Assembly: GCA_033398695.1 (NCBI GenBank)
Contig: CM065801.1
Span: forward strand, 107,687,170-107,751,169
DNA length: 64,000 nt
Direction: 5' to 3'
From: Orobanche coerulescens
Taxonomy: Eukaryota > Streptophyta > Magnoliopsida > Lamiales > Orobanchaceae
Part shown: piece after piece, positions 36,300 to 48,240 of the stretch
How the letters are laid out: each line of letters opens with the position of its first letter
Position numbering within the stretch: the first letter of the stretch is position 1
Made by a program: the position numbers and the translations under genes
The notes under the pieces: model-generated
What the model saw: the letters and a program-made list of their open reading frames with translations, nothing else
What the model was told of the DNA's origin: nothing
The model's database searches: none

Positions 36300-38883
36300 T
36301 AGGGTACCGATTCACTGGAGTCGGTTTAGACTAGGGGGTCGGGTCGGGTAGTGTTTAGGGTTAGGGTTAGGGATATATTTATTTATTTATTTCTTTATTC
36401 TACGTGTATGTATATATATATACCACTATAATCGCCAAAATTATTATTATACTATTTTTCCTCCCGATAGTTTGTCAATACGGCGGCGAAGTACAAGATG
36501 TTATACGTATAAAATATATATTAGCACTCCAAAAATATAGAAATTTAAGTTCGTCGCTCTAAACAACACGGTCGACATAGTTCTTAACTCCAACATAATA
36601 ACCGAATTTATTCGACGGTTCACAAAAATATAAAATCATCCAGTTTATTTATTACGGGTATTACACCCTATCCCCTTAAAAAGAAGTTTCGTCCTTGAAA
36701 CTTGAAACTGCAAATAGTTGTTCGAACCATTTTGGTTTGAAAATGAGAAAGTTACCATCTTTATTAAGAAAGGGGTCTGGTTTAACAAGGGTATAAATAC
36801 GATCAATATATTGGTCAGGCCAGAAGATGCAATCAAGGATTCTCGGTATTTCCGCTTGACGTCAAGACATGATGACCATCTCTCAGATGTTAATCATCGA
36901 GACTAGCGAACCAAAAGAAATGAAAATAGATCAAAATAAAAGGAACTAAGGAGAAAATAAAATTATTACATCCCACTTCTTTTGAAATAAGTTTCGTCCC
37001 GAACTTAGGACATGAAACAATCAAGGCAAGGCAAGCTTTAGATGACACACGTTATCTGCTGCCAACAACGGACACAAAACTCCATGTCACACAGAGCCAC
37101 TGTGGACCAATTCAATACGCGAGAATGTTTACGAAGTGCAACAATCATGAATCACTGCGATTGATACTCCAAATGATACAATAATCAAAATGCGCGCTTA
37201 ACATTAAATAGGTATATAATTCCGACAACCTCAAAGGTTTGGAAGATGACTTACTGGGATGAGTACCCGAATCTTAAGGAAATCAGACGCTCAATAATCA
37301 TGATGCGAGGTTGAACCAAAACAATCGAACCACAACGATCGAACAATATTGATCGAACAACAACAACTGGATGACAATAATAAAATAACTCCGAAGTACA
37401 CGCCTCAACTCAAGACATTAAGTGGTCTTGTAAGAATTACAAGATATTCACTTTGCATAGGACTCACGAGATTTGAACCGAACTTGGGAAAAGTCACAAC
37501 TGTAAACGGATTCATCAGAAACAATGTCACAATTCATTCGAACGACAAAAATCAAAGAACAGAACAAATTCAGAAGGTATCACGGAACATAAGCGAGTCG
37601 ATAGGATGGAAAAAAAGTCAAAAACTCGGGTGGAATCATGATTTACCAAAGGAAATATGGTCCAATATTCAACGACAATAGGGTTGTACAACGAGATCTT
37701 GAAATCAGTACATGACGGAAACAATAATTATGATAAGTTCCGTCATCTAGCCAATCATCGTAGTACCACCCAAACTCGCAAATTCTGTAGTGCGACAACA
37801 GTGTCAAACATAAGGGTTCACGGCTCTAAATTGTAAAAGCGCAAGAAAATCGATTATTATACTCTTCTCCGCCTCAAAGGGAGTTTTGTCTTCGAAACAT
37901 AGAACTACCAAGTTAGAGATGGAAAGCAAGAAGATAAAGGGAATTAAAGCCACAATTGTCGGAAGCATCAACAATTCCGATGTATTATGAAAGCATCACT
38001 TGCCATCATCTGGGATACGGGATACCCTTTGATCGTTTGCTTTGTTCACCAATAGTTTATGGACATTCGATCAAACGTTAATTGTTCACGGTTCCTCAGA
38101 ATCCTTAGAATCGTCAACCGAGTTGAACAAGTCGGGATTATGGATATACAATTCATAGGACATGACCATCAACAACATTTAACATCAATTAATTCATCAG
38201 AATCGGGTTGCAAATGAGATCAAGAACAAAATCTACAAAATGGTTAACTCAAGAAAAATCAAGGAATTGCCTCGATCCGACGAAGAACAATAAATTAGAT
38301 GATGTTATACTCCAAAACACCTTTGAAATGAACAAAAATCAGCCAATATCACGAACCCTAGTCGCCTTCGATTCACACCTTGGTTTCACCCGCGGAGAAA
38401 AAGGAAAAGAGTGGAAATAATGAATCATGATTGCTGTCTGGTTTATATGCCGGACAGATTAGCGCGCTCTAACTACCAGTGTTAGCGTGCGTTAACGAGA
38501 CCTCCAACCCAAGTCCAGTAGCTTTTGGACTGCCCCGAACTACCAGTTAGTGTAACACCCCTGATATATTCAGGAATATTACAACGCCGTAAATCCTTTA
38601 CATAAGGATTTACAAGGCTGAAAAATTGAACAGGCATTAAAAGGTACTAACGAATGGAATTAACGTAATTACGGTACAACAGTTCTGACCCAATACAGAA
38701 ATAGTACAATTGTTCAACAGAACTCAATAATACATCACCAAATTCAAATCATCACAAATGACTTCGTACTCGAGTACTTATTGAAATAACGAGTAAACAA
38801 CAGATAAATAAACCTTGGCCGACATCACTCTGCACCCTCGTCGTCATACAGTTCCAGTGGTTGTTTCCCCGCTCTCCTGGATC

Positions 38884-39284
38884 CTGAACACAAACAAAAT
38901 GTTCACCCCCGAAGGGGTTAGCACAACGATGCTAGTACAAGTACGACAACATATTATTCATATCTCACGAAGAATAATAACGTAAACGACAAAGTACCAA
39001 CGAGTCTTTTCCTACGAGAAACTCAAACATAACATACACAACTGATAATCACAACATGATATCATAACATACACATGGTAATTCCATCGATTCAGCGTTC
39101 ACTGCCTAGAACCCACGATGATCCCGCTGACCAACCCGTGGTGGAAAACCCGTCCGATGATCCAGTAGACGCTAGCATAGATCCCGATGATCCTGTCGGA
39201 CCAACACGAGGTGGACATACAATAACGACATACATGCACGACAATATGTATAACAACAATACATAAAACAATTAAGGTACTTGC
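38884..39284 (-). other. Predicted GC-AG intron in the left LTR of D
   Basis: The donor is CGAG|GCAAGTACC (from 39284) and the acceptor TTTGTTTGTGTTCAG|G (ends 38884). CTAAC lies at 38917-38921 with CCCC-TTC-GGGG after it, and GTACTTGTACTAGC precedes it. The right LTR has the same elements at 46171-46575. Confidence 0.6.
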
Positions 39285-40494
39285 CTCGATTTGAAGACAA
39301 GAACAATACTTCCACGAAAATGAACACTCGAAGGTCGTCCTCCTCAATCAATCACGTAACTGCACCAAACCTTAACAAAAGAAATGATACAGATTTATCT
39401 CACGTCGCATTTAATGTTTAACAATTCGATTTACGGTCAAAAGTTCATAAAACGCACCGATCGAATCGCTTAGCGCACGCTAAGTACTGTAGCGCGGCGT
39501 TAAGTCCGCCGATAACGCACGCAAACAACAAAGCCTAGCGACGCTAACTATGTATGGTCAAGATTTCACTTATCGGGCCGATCGACTTCGTCGTTGGCCT
39601 AGCGACGTTACGTGCAAACGTAGCGACGCTAACTCATGCTCGATAGCGCATGTTAATAATCAAAGCATAGCATGCGCTATTCGTGCATGGCGCCATCACG
39701 AGCAGTAAACCGTTCTCGCCATGATCGAAACAATGAAATCTTCCGTGATACTTCATGTTACCTCCATGAATATCATGTATATACGATTCTGAATGATCTT
39801 ACGGATAACAACAACTTCGGATTCAAGGATATGCATACCATATAAACCATATTCCATTTCGACTACAATTCTTCATATGACGATTCAAAAAGCTTAACGG
39901 TTGATATCAACACCTTATATCAATCAATATTATCATGCTGAAGTTGTTTAACATTTGATCTATACTAGATAAATCCTTCCATGATCAATTCTTTAGATTT
40001 ATCTATCAAGAATGATGTTAAAGTCAAGTCCAAGATTATTATGAAGTCATCTACTAGATTCGGATCACCAATGATAGAAGCTTCTCTGTACATATTCAGT
40101 GTAATAAAATTCGAATCATGATGATTATAATCAAGGTACTTAAGGCTTATTCATCTCACTATTCCAAACATGATATACTTGGATAATTCATTTATGAACA
40201 TCCATATCTTGTTAACATGATCATCCAAATCGTTAGAATCCAACTCTAAGTCTTGAGATAGATTGAACATACCTTAATATGATGAAAATCACTGAACCGT
40301 AAGGTAGAATCCAACTCCGGTTGGTTGTATGCCACTCCAAGGTGCTATTCCACTTCCATGAACATTCTCAAGTGATAACCAATATACAAACACCAACAAG
40401 ATGTGTTCTAAGTGTATAGGAGTATTATTACAGCTCTCTGAACTCTCAAGGATGAAGAATGGGCGAAAGAAATGAAAGCCAAAACGGTTGTTGT

Positions 40495-40745
40495 CCCATT
40501 TATAATATTCTGCATTTTAATAAGTTAGCGCACGCTACTAAGCATTCCTTAGCGTGCGCTAATAATGGTTGACTTCAGAACTGTCCGGGTGCGTCCGTGG
40601 GAATCTTATCTGGACCCATGTCCCGGCTGGCGCATGTGCTAGCCGTCCCGCTCAATAATTGAGTTCTTAGCGCACGCAACTCCTATCTTCATAGCGTGCG
40701 CTAATAATGGCCCGATAGCGCGCGTTAAGATACATGCTTAGCGTG
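40495..40745 (-). promoter_or_regulatory. Promoter of D left LTR: TATA box and palindromes
   Basis: The TATA box TATTATAAATGGG is at 40495-40507. Upstream lie TTAGCGCACGCTA-type units at 40525, 40552, 40672, 40698, 40723 and 40740. The right LTR keeps the same order (47798-48055). Confidence 0.6.
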
Positions 40746-40940
40746 CGCTATAACGAGGTTACATGAGCAATTTTGCATGTTTCTATACTTATGTACAATG
40801 ATATCAATGCATGAAATATCATACTCCAATAATCAAAATCACCAATCCGAATAATACAGGGTTTGAATACAGATAAAATACACCGTAATAAATCCGGATA
40901 TTACATACTCTCCTACTAAAAAGGAGTTTCGTCCCGAAAC

Positions 40941-43361
40941 TCAAGACGAAAATAACTCGGGATATCTAGACTTCATATCAGCTTCCGTTTCCCAGGTGGC
41001 TTCTTCCATTCCGTGACGTGACCACTGAACTTTGAACAAAACGATTGGTTTGTTCCTCAACTATTTAACTCGACTCTCGAGTATCTTGACCGGTCTTTCT
41101 TCAAACGTCCCATCCTGCGCGACTTCGACCTCGCCGAAATCAATGATATGACTGGGATCTGGTATATACTTCCGTAACTGGGATACGTGGAACACGTTAT
41201 GAACATGGCACAATGACGGCGGCAATGCCAATCTGTATGCCAACTCCCCAACTCTCTCGAGGATCTCAAATGGTCCGATATATCTCGGACTCAGCTTTCC
41301 TTTCCTTCCGAAACGAAAGATTCCCCGAGTAGGAGAAACCTTCAAAAGTACGTGATCTCCAGTACTGAACTCTAATGGGCGGCGGCGTACGTTCGCATAG
41401 GATTTCTGGCGACTCTGGGCAGTCAACAGCCTTTCACGAATCAAGGCTATCTTCTCTCGAGTCTGCTCGATCAACTCTGGTTCTGTTCCGATCAAGTCCG
41501 ATGAATCGTCCCAGCATAGGGGCGATCTGCATCTCCTTCCGTATAATGCCTCAAACGGTGCCATCTTAATGAAAGCATGCCAACTATTGTTGTAGGTAAA
41601 TTCAATCAACGGTAGATGAACTACCCAATCGTTTGACCAATCTAAGGCACAGGCCCTCAGCATGTCTTCCACCGTTTGTATAGTTCTCTGCATTGTCCGT
41701 CGATGCGGGTGATAAGCCGTACTGAAGTTCAATTCGGTCCCCAAGGCCTTATGAACTGCTTTCCAAAAGTGAGACACAAAACGGCCGTCTCGATCAGAAA
41801 CAATGGTCTTCGGCGTACCATGTAATCGAAGTATCTCCGAAATAAATACTCTTGCCAACCTCTCTGGTCCCCACGTATCCTTAATGCCTAGAAAATGAGC
41901 TAATTTGTTTAGACGATCAACTATCACCCAAATCATGTTCATTCCTGTCCTGGTTCTCGGCATATTAGTGATAAAGTCCATCGATATGTCCTCCCACTTC
42001 CATTCAGGAATCGGGATTGGCTTCAACATTCCGGCAGGCCGTTGATGCTCGATCTTAACCTGCTGACAAGTCAAGCATTTCGAAACATAGTCCGCTACAT
42101 CTTTCTTCATGTTGCCCCACCAGAAATTCTGCTTCAAATCCTTATACATTTTACTGGTGCCCGGGTGGATAGAATAGGGCGAACTATGAGCTTCCTTCAT
42201 AATTGTCTGTTTCAGAACATCATCATCGGGAACGCAGAGTCGGTTTTGAAATCTCAAAACTCCGTCATCATGAATTATGAATCCGGGGGCCTTTCCTTTG
42301 ATCACTTCATCATGTAACCGAATCATCAGAGGATCATCTGCCTGTCTAGATTTGATTTCTTCGGTTAAAGATGAAGTTATCTCCATCACGCACAGTTGTC
42401 CTTTGACTCTTTGTAACCATACCTCAATTCCTTCACGAATCATCTCTCGCTGAAGGCTAAGTTGGGAGGTCGCCTCCAAAGATCTCGAATAGAGACAGGC
42501 TTGCGGCTAAGTGCATTGTCCACTACATTCGCTTTGCCTGGATGATATAAAATCTCCAAGTCATAGTCCTTAATCAGTTTCAACCATCTTCTTTGCCGCA
42601 TGTTTAATTCTTTCTGACTGAATATGTACTTGAGACTCTTGTGATCCGTAAAGATATGACAATGAGTCCCGTACAGATAATGCCTCCAGATCTTCAAGGC
42701 AAAAACCACTGCTGCTAGCTCCAAATCATGTGTTGGGTAATTCACTTCATAAGGTTTCAGCTGTCGCGACGCATAAGCGATCACCTTATCATTCTGCATC
42801 AATACGCACCCAAGTCCTTGGTTCGAAGCATCACTGTAAACTATAAATCCTCCGCCTTCTCGTGGGAAGTGATAGAATCGGTGCCGTCGTCAATCTCTTC
42901 TTCAATTCATCAAAGCTAATCTGACACAATTCATTCCACTCAAACTTTTGACTTTTCTGCAGGAGTCGAGTAAGTGGGCGGGAGATTTTAGAAAACCCTT
43001 CCACGAATCGTCGATAATATCCAGCAAGTCCTAAGAAGCTTCAGACTTCTTTCACGTTCTTTGGAGGCTTCCAATCCATAATTGCTTCGATCTTTTGAGG
43101 ATCTACTCGGACTCCTTTAGATGACACCACATGGCCAAGGAACATTACTTCCTTTAGCCAGAATTCACACTTAGAAAGTTTGGCGTATAATTGCTCGTTT
43201 CTCAAAAGTTCCAATACAATCCGCAAATGCTGCGCATGTTCTTCCGGGCTTTTAGAATACACCAGAATGTCATCAATGAACACGACCACAAATTTGTCCA
43301 AAAATTTAATGAACACTCTGTTCATCAATTGCATAAATACAAAGAAAAGTAGTGAGACCAA
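40941..43361 (-). pseudogene. Element D pol 3' part: RT end, RNase H, integrase, chromodomain
   Basis: From 43361 downward the RT catalytic [10 protein letters not shown] is at about 43285. The thumb and RNase H follow ([10 protein letters not shown], then [10 protein letters not shown]), and RNase H ends with NVVDNALSR where the family has ADALSR. Integrase spans about 42250-41200 with an intact zinc-finger pattern (H near 42190 to CLTC near 42060). The DDE glutamate site is altered (see findings). A chromodomain-like tail (VKVQWSRHGMEEATW in variant form) ends at a TGA at 40941-40943 after a stop at 41058. Frame changes occur near 42870 and 42470, and a stop lies at 43041. The product would have copied and integrated the element. 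Confidence 0.85.
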
Positions 43362-44049
43362 ACGGCATCACTACAAACTCATAATGTCCGTAGCGAGTTC
43401 TGAACGCTGATTTCGGAACATCAGATTCCTTAATCCTCAGCTGATGGTAGCCTGATCTCAGATCGATTTTAGAAAATACTGTTGCCCCTTGCAGCTGGTC
43501 AAACAGATCATCAATCCATGGCAACGGATATTTGTTCTTAATCGTCATCTTGTTCAGCTCTCGATAGTCAATACACAGTCGAAGCGATCCATCCTTCTTT
43601 CGAACAAAAAGAACTGGTGCTCCCCAAGGTGAAACGCTTGGCTGAATATAGCCTTTGTCCAGTAATTCTTCTAGTTGCTTCTTCAGTTCGTACATCTCCG
43701 TAGGTGCCATACGATACGGCGCCTTGGAAATTGGTGTAGCTCTGGGTTCCAGCTCAATGGTAAATTCTACATCCCTTCGTGGAGGTAGCCCAGGTAACTC
43801 GTCAGGAAATACATCTGGAAATTCGTTCACAACAGGAATGGATGAAAGTTCCACAATTTCGTCCTCTTTCTTCATTGCGTAACACCGCATCCAGATGACC
43901 TGTTTCAACAATTTGACTGCTTTCATCGCCTTGATCAATTTTCCTGAGCTTCCCGGTTTCCATCCCTCAAACAGAATTTCGGAACCATCGTCAGCGATCA
44001 GCGAGATATTCCTCCTTCGGTAGTTCACAATTGCTCCATATCGATTAAG
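43306..44049 (-). pseudogene. Element D pol 5' part: protease end and RT fingers/palm
   Basis: The frame continues from a stop at 44050 (GDD* where the family has a tryptophan) into the linker before RT ([18 protein letters not shown]). RT follows with [21 protein letters not shown] and [15 protein letters not shown]. It shifts frame just after MPFGLT near 43345, and the next segment is in the frame of the 43041-43361 stretch. Overlap of the two frames at 43306-43361 marks the shift. All motifs expected of Ty3/gypsy RT before YxDD are present. Confidence 0.88.
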
Positions 44050-45601
44050 TCAATCGTCTCCGAGTATCAGGTCGTCTCCTTGCATTTCTATCACGATCAG
44101 ATTTGAGAGCCACTCTCTGCCTCCAAATGATGCAGGGAAATTTCTAGTTTCTAAATTTCCGAAAATCCTCTCTCCACTCGATAAACCAACAACATAAGGT
44201 TCACAAGCATGAAAACCGGAAATATTCAAACGATTTACACAAGACAAAGATATGAAAGAATGCGTAGCTCCTGTATCGAATAAAATGCTAACTGGCTGGG
44301 AAAGGATCTCGGGCACGATGCGGCGGCAAAGAAGATCCTGATCGTCTGTCCTCCTCATCTCGTACAGACGTGGGGGAGCAGAACCGGCACTCGATGTCCC
44401 CTTTCGGTCCCATTGTCCTCTGCCTCGCCCGCGGCCAAAATTCTGAGGCATCTGAACGCTTTGCTGCGTCTGTGGAATACTGGCCTCCTTCTGGACTGGC
44501 TGTGGTGTACGGGCTCTAAAAGACTTTGCAGCCTCTTCACAAAACACCGCCCGATGTCCCTCTCGTCCACAATCAAAACAAGTCACGGCAGGAAGGGGGC
44601 AATTCCGTCGATAGTGCCCTGTCTGGGCGCAGTTAAAGCATTTCCTGGTAACATCAGTAATAGTTTATGTCGCTCCGAAGTTCTTTCCGCTCCTAACTGG
44701 GTGCGGAGGTTTCTTGAAAGAGGGAAAAGAGGACTGGGCCTTATGGGCCCCGCTGTTCTTGTGCTCTGTAAAAGTACTAGAGACTTTCTGCTTCTTGGAT
44801 TCTGAAAATTTCTCCATGGCTGCTTCCTTGATCTCATACGCCAACGCCTTATCCTGGTATTGACGGAGTGTGGTACATTCAAATCCGGACATGTACCTCT
44901 GGATTTCTGGCTTCATCCTCATATCGAAATGGATCATCATTTCTGCATCTGTTCTGACCAGATGTCGAACAAATGCCAGCTGTTGGTTAAACGTCTTAAT
45001 CGCCTGGGATACTGGCACGTCAGAAGGCTGAGCGGAGAAAAACTCCCGAACTTTGGCTTCCCTCACAGGACGAGGGCAATACTGAGCATCCATCATCAAT
45101 CTAAACTCTGTCCAATCGGCATCATGGTCTACAGGTCGGATGGCTTCCCACCATTCGGACGCTTCCTATCAGAAAATATTGAGCGATAGAGGCTCTCGGT
45201 AAATGCAGGCGCTTAATTCCGGCAAAGATTTTCTCAAGTTCTTTCAACCAATGATCCCAGGTGGGAGTCTCAGAAATACCGTCGAATTTGGGTGGTTGCA
45301 TCTTCGCCACCTCTTGCAGCCACCGGTCACCTCCATTTCCCATGTCTGGGATCCCTTGCTGTCTCTCTCCCTGCTGTAGTCCCACCGCCACTTGCATTCG
45401 GTCCACGACCTGGGCGAACTGAGTCATCTGGTTCACCACTTGACGAAGGATCTCTGGTACAGCAGGATCTGGTTCGTTATTAATAGATTGTTGCGGTTCG
45501 CCTGAGCTATGACTGGCCTGGTTAGAAGGCGACGCTTCCCTTTCAGCATTTCTTCGTCCGCGTCCACGACCGCGACCACGTCCACGTCCGCCTCTCAACA
45601 T
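44050..45601 (-). pseudogene. Element D gag and protease
   Basis: The ATG at 45599-45601 is preferred because MLRGGRGRGRGRG follows, a basic tract typical of Tekay Gag. Capsid homology includes DRWLQEVAKMQPPKFDG. A frameshift near 45170 moves to the frame that ends at a TAA at 44665-44667. Beyond it come two CCHC knuckles, CFNCAQTGHYRRNC (near 44645) and CFDCGREGHRAVFC (near 44570), and the protease signature FDTGATHSFIS near 44280 with its active-site aspartate. The stop TGA at 44050-44052 closes the segment. Gag packages the RNA and protease matures the polyprotein. Confidence 0.88.
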
Positions 45602-45836
45602 ACTGTAAGCATAAATACTCAATATACAGGAAGCACCATCGTTCTAATATTCGAGTATAAAGAGACACAACATGTAAAGAACGAGATAGAGTTTAGGAAC
45701 TTACAACCACTGTTTGCATGAAGACGTAGGCAGTGCAGTGATGTCATTCACGGCCGGTTACTTCAAAAGACATAAATGACCCCTATTTTAACCCAATGGC
45801 CAAGATATCCATAATCTTAGCTCCGATACCATATTC
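45602..45836 (-). other. Leader and primer-binding site of element D
   Basis: The site TGGTATCGGAGC lies at 45820-45831 on the minus strand, one mismatch from the tRNA-iMet complement and five bases inside the LTR. The remaining 220 bases up to the gag ATG carry no other feature that I can name. Confidence 0.8.
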
Positions 45837-48208
45837 TGTAACACCCCTGATATATTCAGGAATATTACAGCGCCGTAAATCCTTTACATAAGGATTTACA
45901 AGGCTGAAAAATTGAACAGGCATTAAAAGGTACTAACGAATGGAATTAACGGAATTACGGTACAACAGTTCTGACCCAATACAGAAATAGTACAATTGTT
46001 CAACAGAACTCAATAATACATCACCAAATTCAAATCATCACAAATGACTTCGTACTCGAGTACTTATTGAAATAACGAGTAAACAACAGATAAATAAACC
46101 CGGTCGGGACATCACTCTGCACCCTCGTCGTCATACAGTTCCAGTGGTTGTTTCCCCGCTCTCTTGGATCCTGAACACAAACAAAATGTTCACCCCCGAA
46201 GGGGTTAGCACAACGATGCTAGTACAAGTACCACAACATATTATTCATATCTCACGAAGAATAATAACGTAAACGACAAAGTACCAACGAGTCTTCTCCT
46301 ACGAGAAACTCAAACATAACATACACAACTGATAATCACAACATGATATCATAACATACACATGGTAATTCCATCGATCCAGCGTTCACTGCCTAAAACC
46401 CACGATGATCCCGTCAGACCAACCCGTGGTGGAAAAACCCGTCCGATGATCCAGCGCACGCTAGCATAGATCCCCCGATGATCCCGTCGGACCAACACGA
46501 GGTGGACATACAATAACGACATACATGCACGACAATATGTATAACAACAATACATAAAACAATTAAGGTACTTGCCTCGATTTGAAGACAAGAACAATAC
46601 TTCCACGAAAATGAACACTCGAAGGTCGTACTCCTCAATCAATCACGTAACGAGACCAAACCTTAACAAAAGAAATGATACAGGATTTATCTCACGTCGT
46701 ACGAATGTTTAACAATTCGATTTACGGTCAAAAGTTCATAAAACGCAATCTGCCTGAACAGCTTAGCGCACGCTAAGTACTCTGTGTAGCGTGCGTTAAG
46801 TCTGCTCGATAACGCACGCAAACAACAAAGCCTAGCGCACGCTAACTATGTATGGTCAGTACTTCACTGATCAGTCGACTGACTCGTCTGTTGGCCTAGC
46901 GTACGTTACGTGCCAAACGTAGCGTACGCTAACTCGTGCTCGATAGCGCACCTTAATAATCAAAGCATAGCGTGCGCTATCTGTGCATGGCAGTTTACTA
47001 CTGAGCAGTAAACCGTTCTCGCCATGATCGAAACAATGAAATCTTCCGTGATACTTCATGTTACCTCCATGAATATCATGTATATATGATTCTGAATGAT
47101 CTTACGGATAACAACAACTTCGGATTCAAGGATATGCATACCATATAAACCATATTCCATTTCGACTACAATTCTTCATATGACGATTCGAAAAGCTTAA
47201 CGGTTGATATCAACACCTTATATCAATCAATATTATCATGCTGAAGTTGTTTAACATTTCATCTATACTAGATAAATCCTTCCATGATCAATTCTTTAGA
47301 TTTATCTATCAAGAATGATGTTAAAGTCAAGTCCAAGATTATTATGAAGTCATCTACTAGATTCGGATCACCAATGATAGATGCTTCTCTGTACATATTC
47401 AGTGTAATAAAATTCGAATCATGATGATTATAATCAAGGTACTTAAGGCTTATTCATCTCACTATTCCAAACATGATATACTTGGATAATTCATCTATGA
47501 AAATCCATATCTTGTTAACATGATCATCCAAATCGTTAGAATCCAACTCTAAGTCTTGAGATAGATTGAACATACCTTAATATGATGAAAATCACTGAAC
47601 CGTAAGGTAGAATCCAACTCCGGTTGGTTGTATGCCACTCCAAGGTGCTATTCCACTTCCATGAACATTCTCAAGTGATAACCAATATACAAACACCAAC
47701 AAGATGTGTTCTAAGTGTATAGGAGTATTATTACAGCTCTCTGAACTCTCAAGGATGAAGAATGGGCGAAAGAAATGAAACCCAAAACGGTTGTTGTCCC
47801 ATTTATAATATTCTGCATTTTAACAAGTTAGCGCACGCTACTAAGCATTCCTTAGCGTGCGCTAATAATGGTTGACTTCAGAATTGTCCGGGTGCGTCTG
47901 CGGGAATCTTATCCGGACCCATGTCCCGGCTGGCGCATGTGCTATCCGTCCCGCTCAATAATTGAGTTCTTAGCGCATGCAACTCCTATCTTCATAGCGT
48001 GCGCTAATAATGGCCCGGTAGCGCGCGTTAAGATACATGCTTAGCGTGCGCTATCACGAGGTTACATGAGCAATTTTGCATGTTTCTATACTTATGTACA
48101 ATGATATCAATGCATGAAATATCATACTCCAATAATCAAAATCACCAATCTGAATAATACAGGGTTTGAATACAGATAAAATACACCGTAATAAATCCGG
48201 ATATTACA
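45837..48208 (-). repeat. 5' LTR of element D, 2.37 kb
   Basis: It has the same ends and internal order as the left LTR: palindromes at 47825-48060, TATA box near 47799-47811, donor AAG|GTATGTTC (47575), palindrome cluster 2 (46755-46990), GC donor (46575) and acceptor (46171). Splicing from 47575 or 46575 to 46171 would shorten a leader of about 2.1 kb that precedes gag. Confidence 0.9.
46171..46575 (-). other. Predicted GC-AG intron in the 5' LTR of D
   Basis: The donor is CGAG|GCAAGTACC and the acceptor TTTGTGTTCAG|G. Because the TATA box is at about 47800, this interval lies in the transcribed R/U5 part. It is 405 bases long against 401 in the other LTR. Confidence 0.6.
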
Positions 48209-48240
48209 GTTAGCACGCGTTACCCTCCCCGTAGCATGCG

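Larger units (their letters stand above)
25268..36665 (-). repeat. Family-A LTR, copy 2, split by elements B and C
   Basis: Three pieces, 25268-25330, 29833-30881 and 35330-36665, join into one LTR of about 2.44 kb, colinear with copies 1 and 3. The breaks coincide with target duplications of B and C. The predicted intron (30179-30605) and the telomere-like motif (near 36353-36372) are retained. A shared segment near 30044 places it closer to copy 3 than to copy 1. Confidence 0.85.
38551..40905 (-). repeat. 3' LTR of element D, 2.36 kb
   Basis: In minus orientation it starts TGTAATATCCGG at 40905 and ends GGGGTGTTACA at 38551. Features in order are palindrome cluster 1 (40520-40745), TATA box (40495-40507), donor AAG|GTATGTTC (40272), palindrome cluster 2 (39470-39700), GC donor (39284) and acceptor (38884). 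Cluster 2 differs strongly from the same place in the other LTR. Confidence 0.9.
38551..48208 (-). mobile_element. Element D: near-complete Tekay/Del-type chromovirus
   Basis: The element has LTRs at 38551-40905 and 45837-48208, a 4.66-kb gag-pol region on the minus strand, a primer-binding site (45820-45831) and a polypurine tract next to the left LTR. The flanking repeat GTTAG is at 38546-38550 and 48209-48213. The pol order protease-RT-RNase H-integrase with a C-terminal chromodomain-like tail, and the RGRGRG-rich Gag N terminus, fit the Tekay/Del lineage. Few frameshifts and high LTR similarity outside one region suggest it is among the youngest here, but it is not functional as read. Confidence 0.9.
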
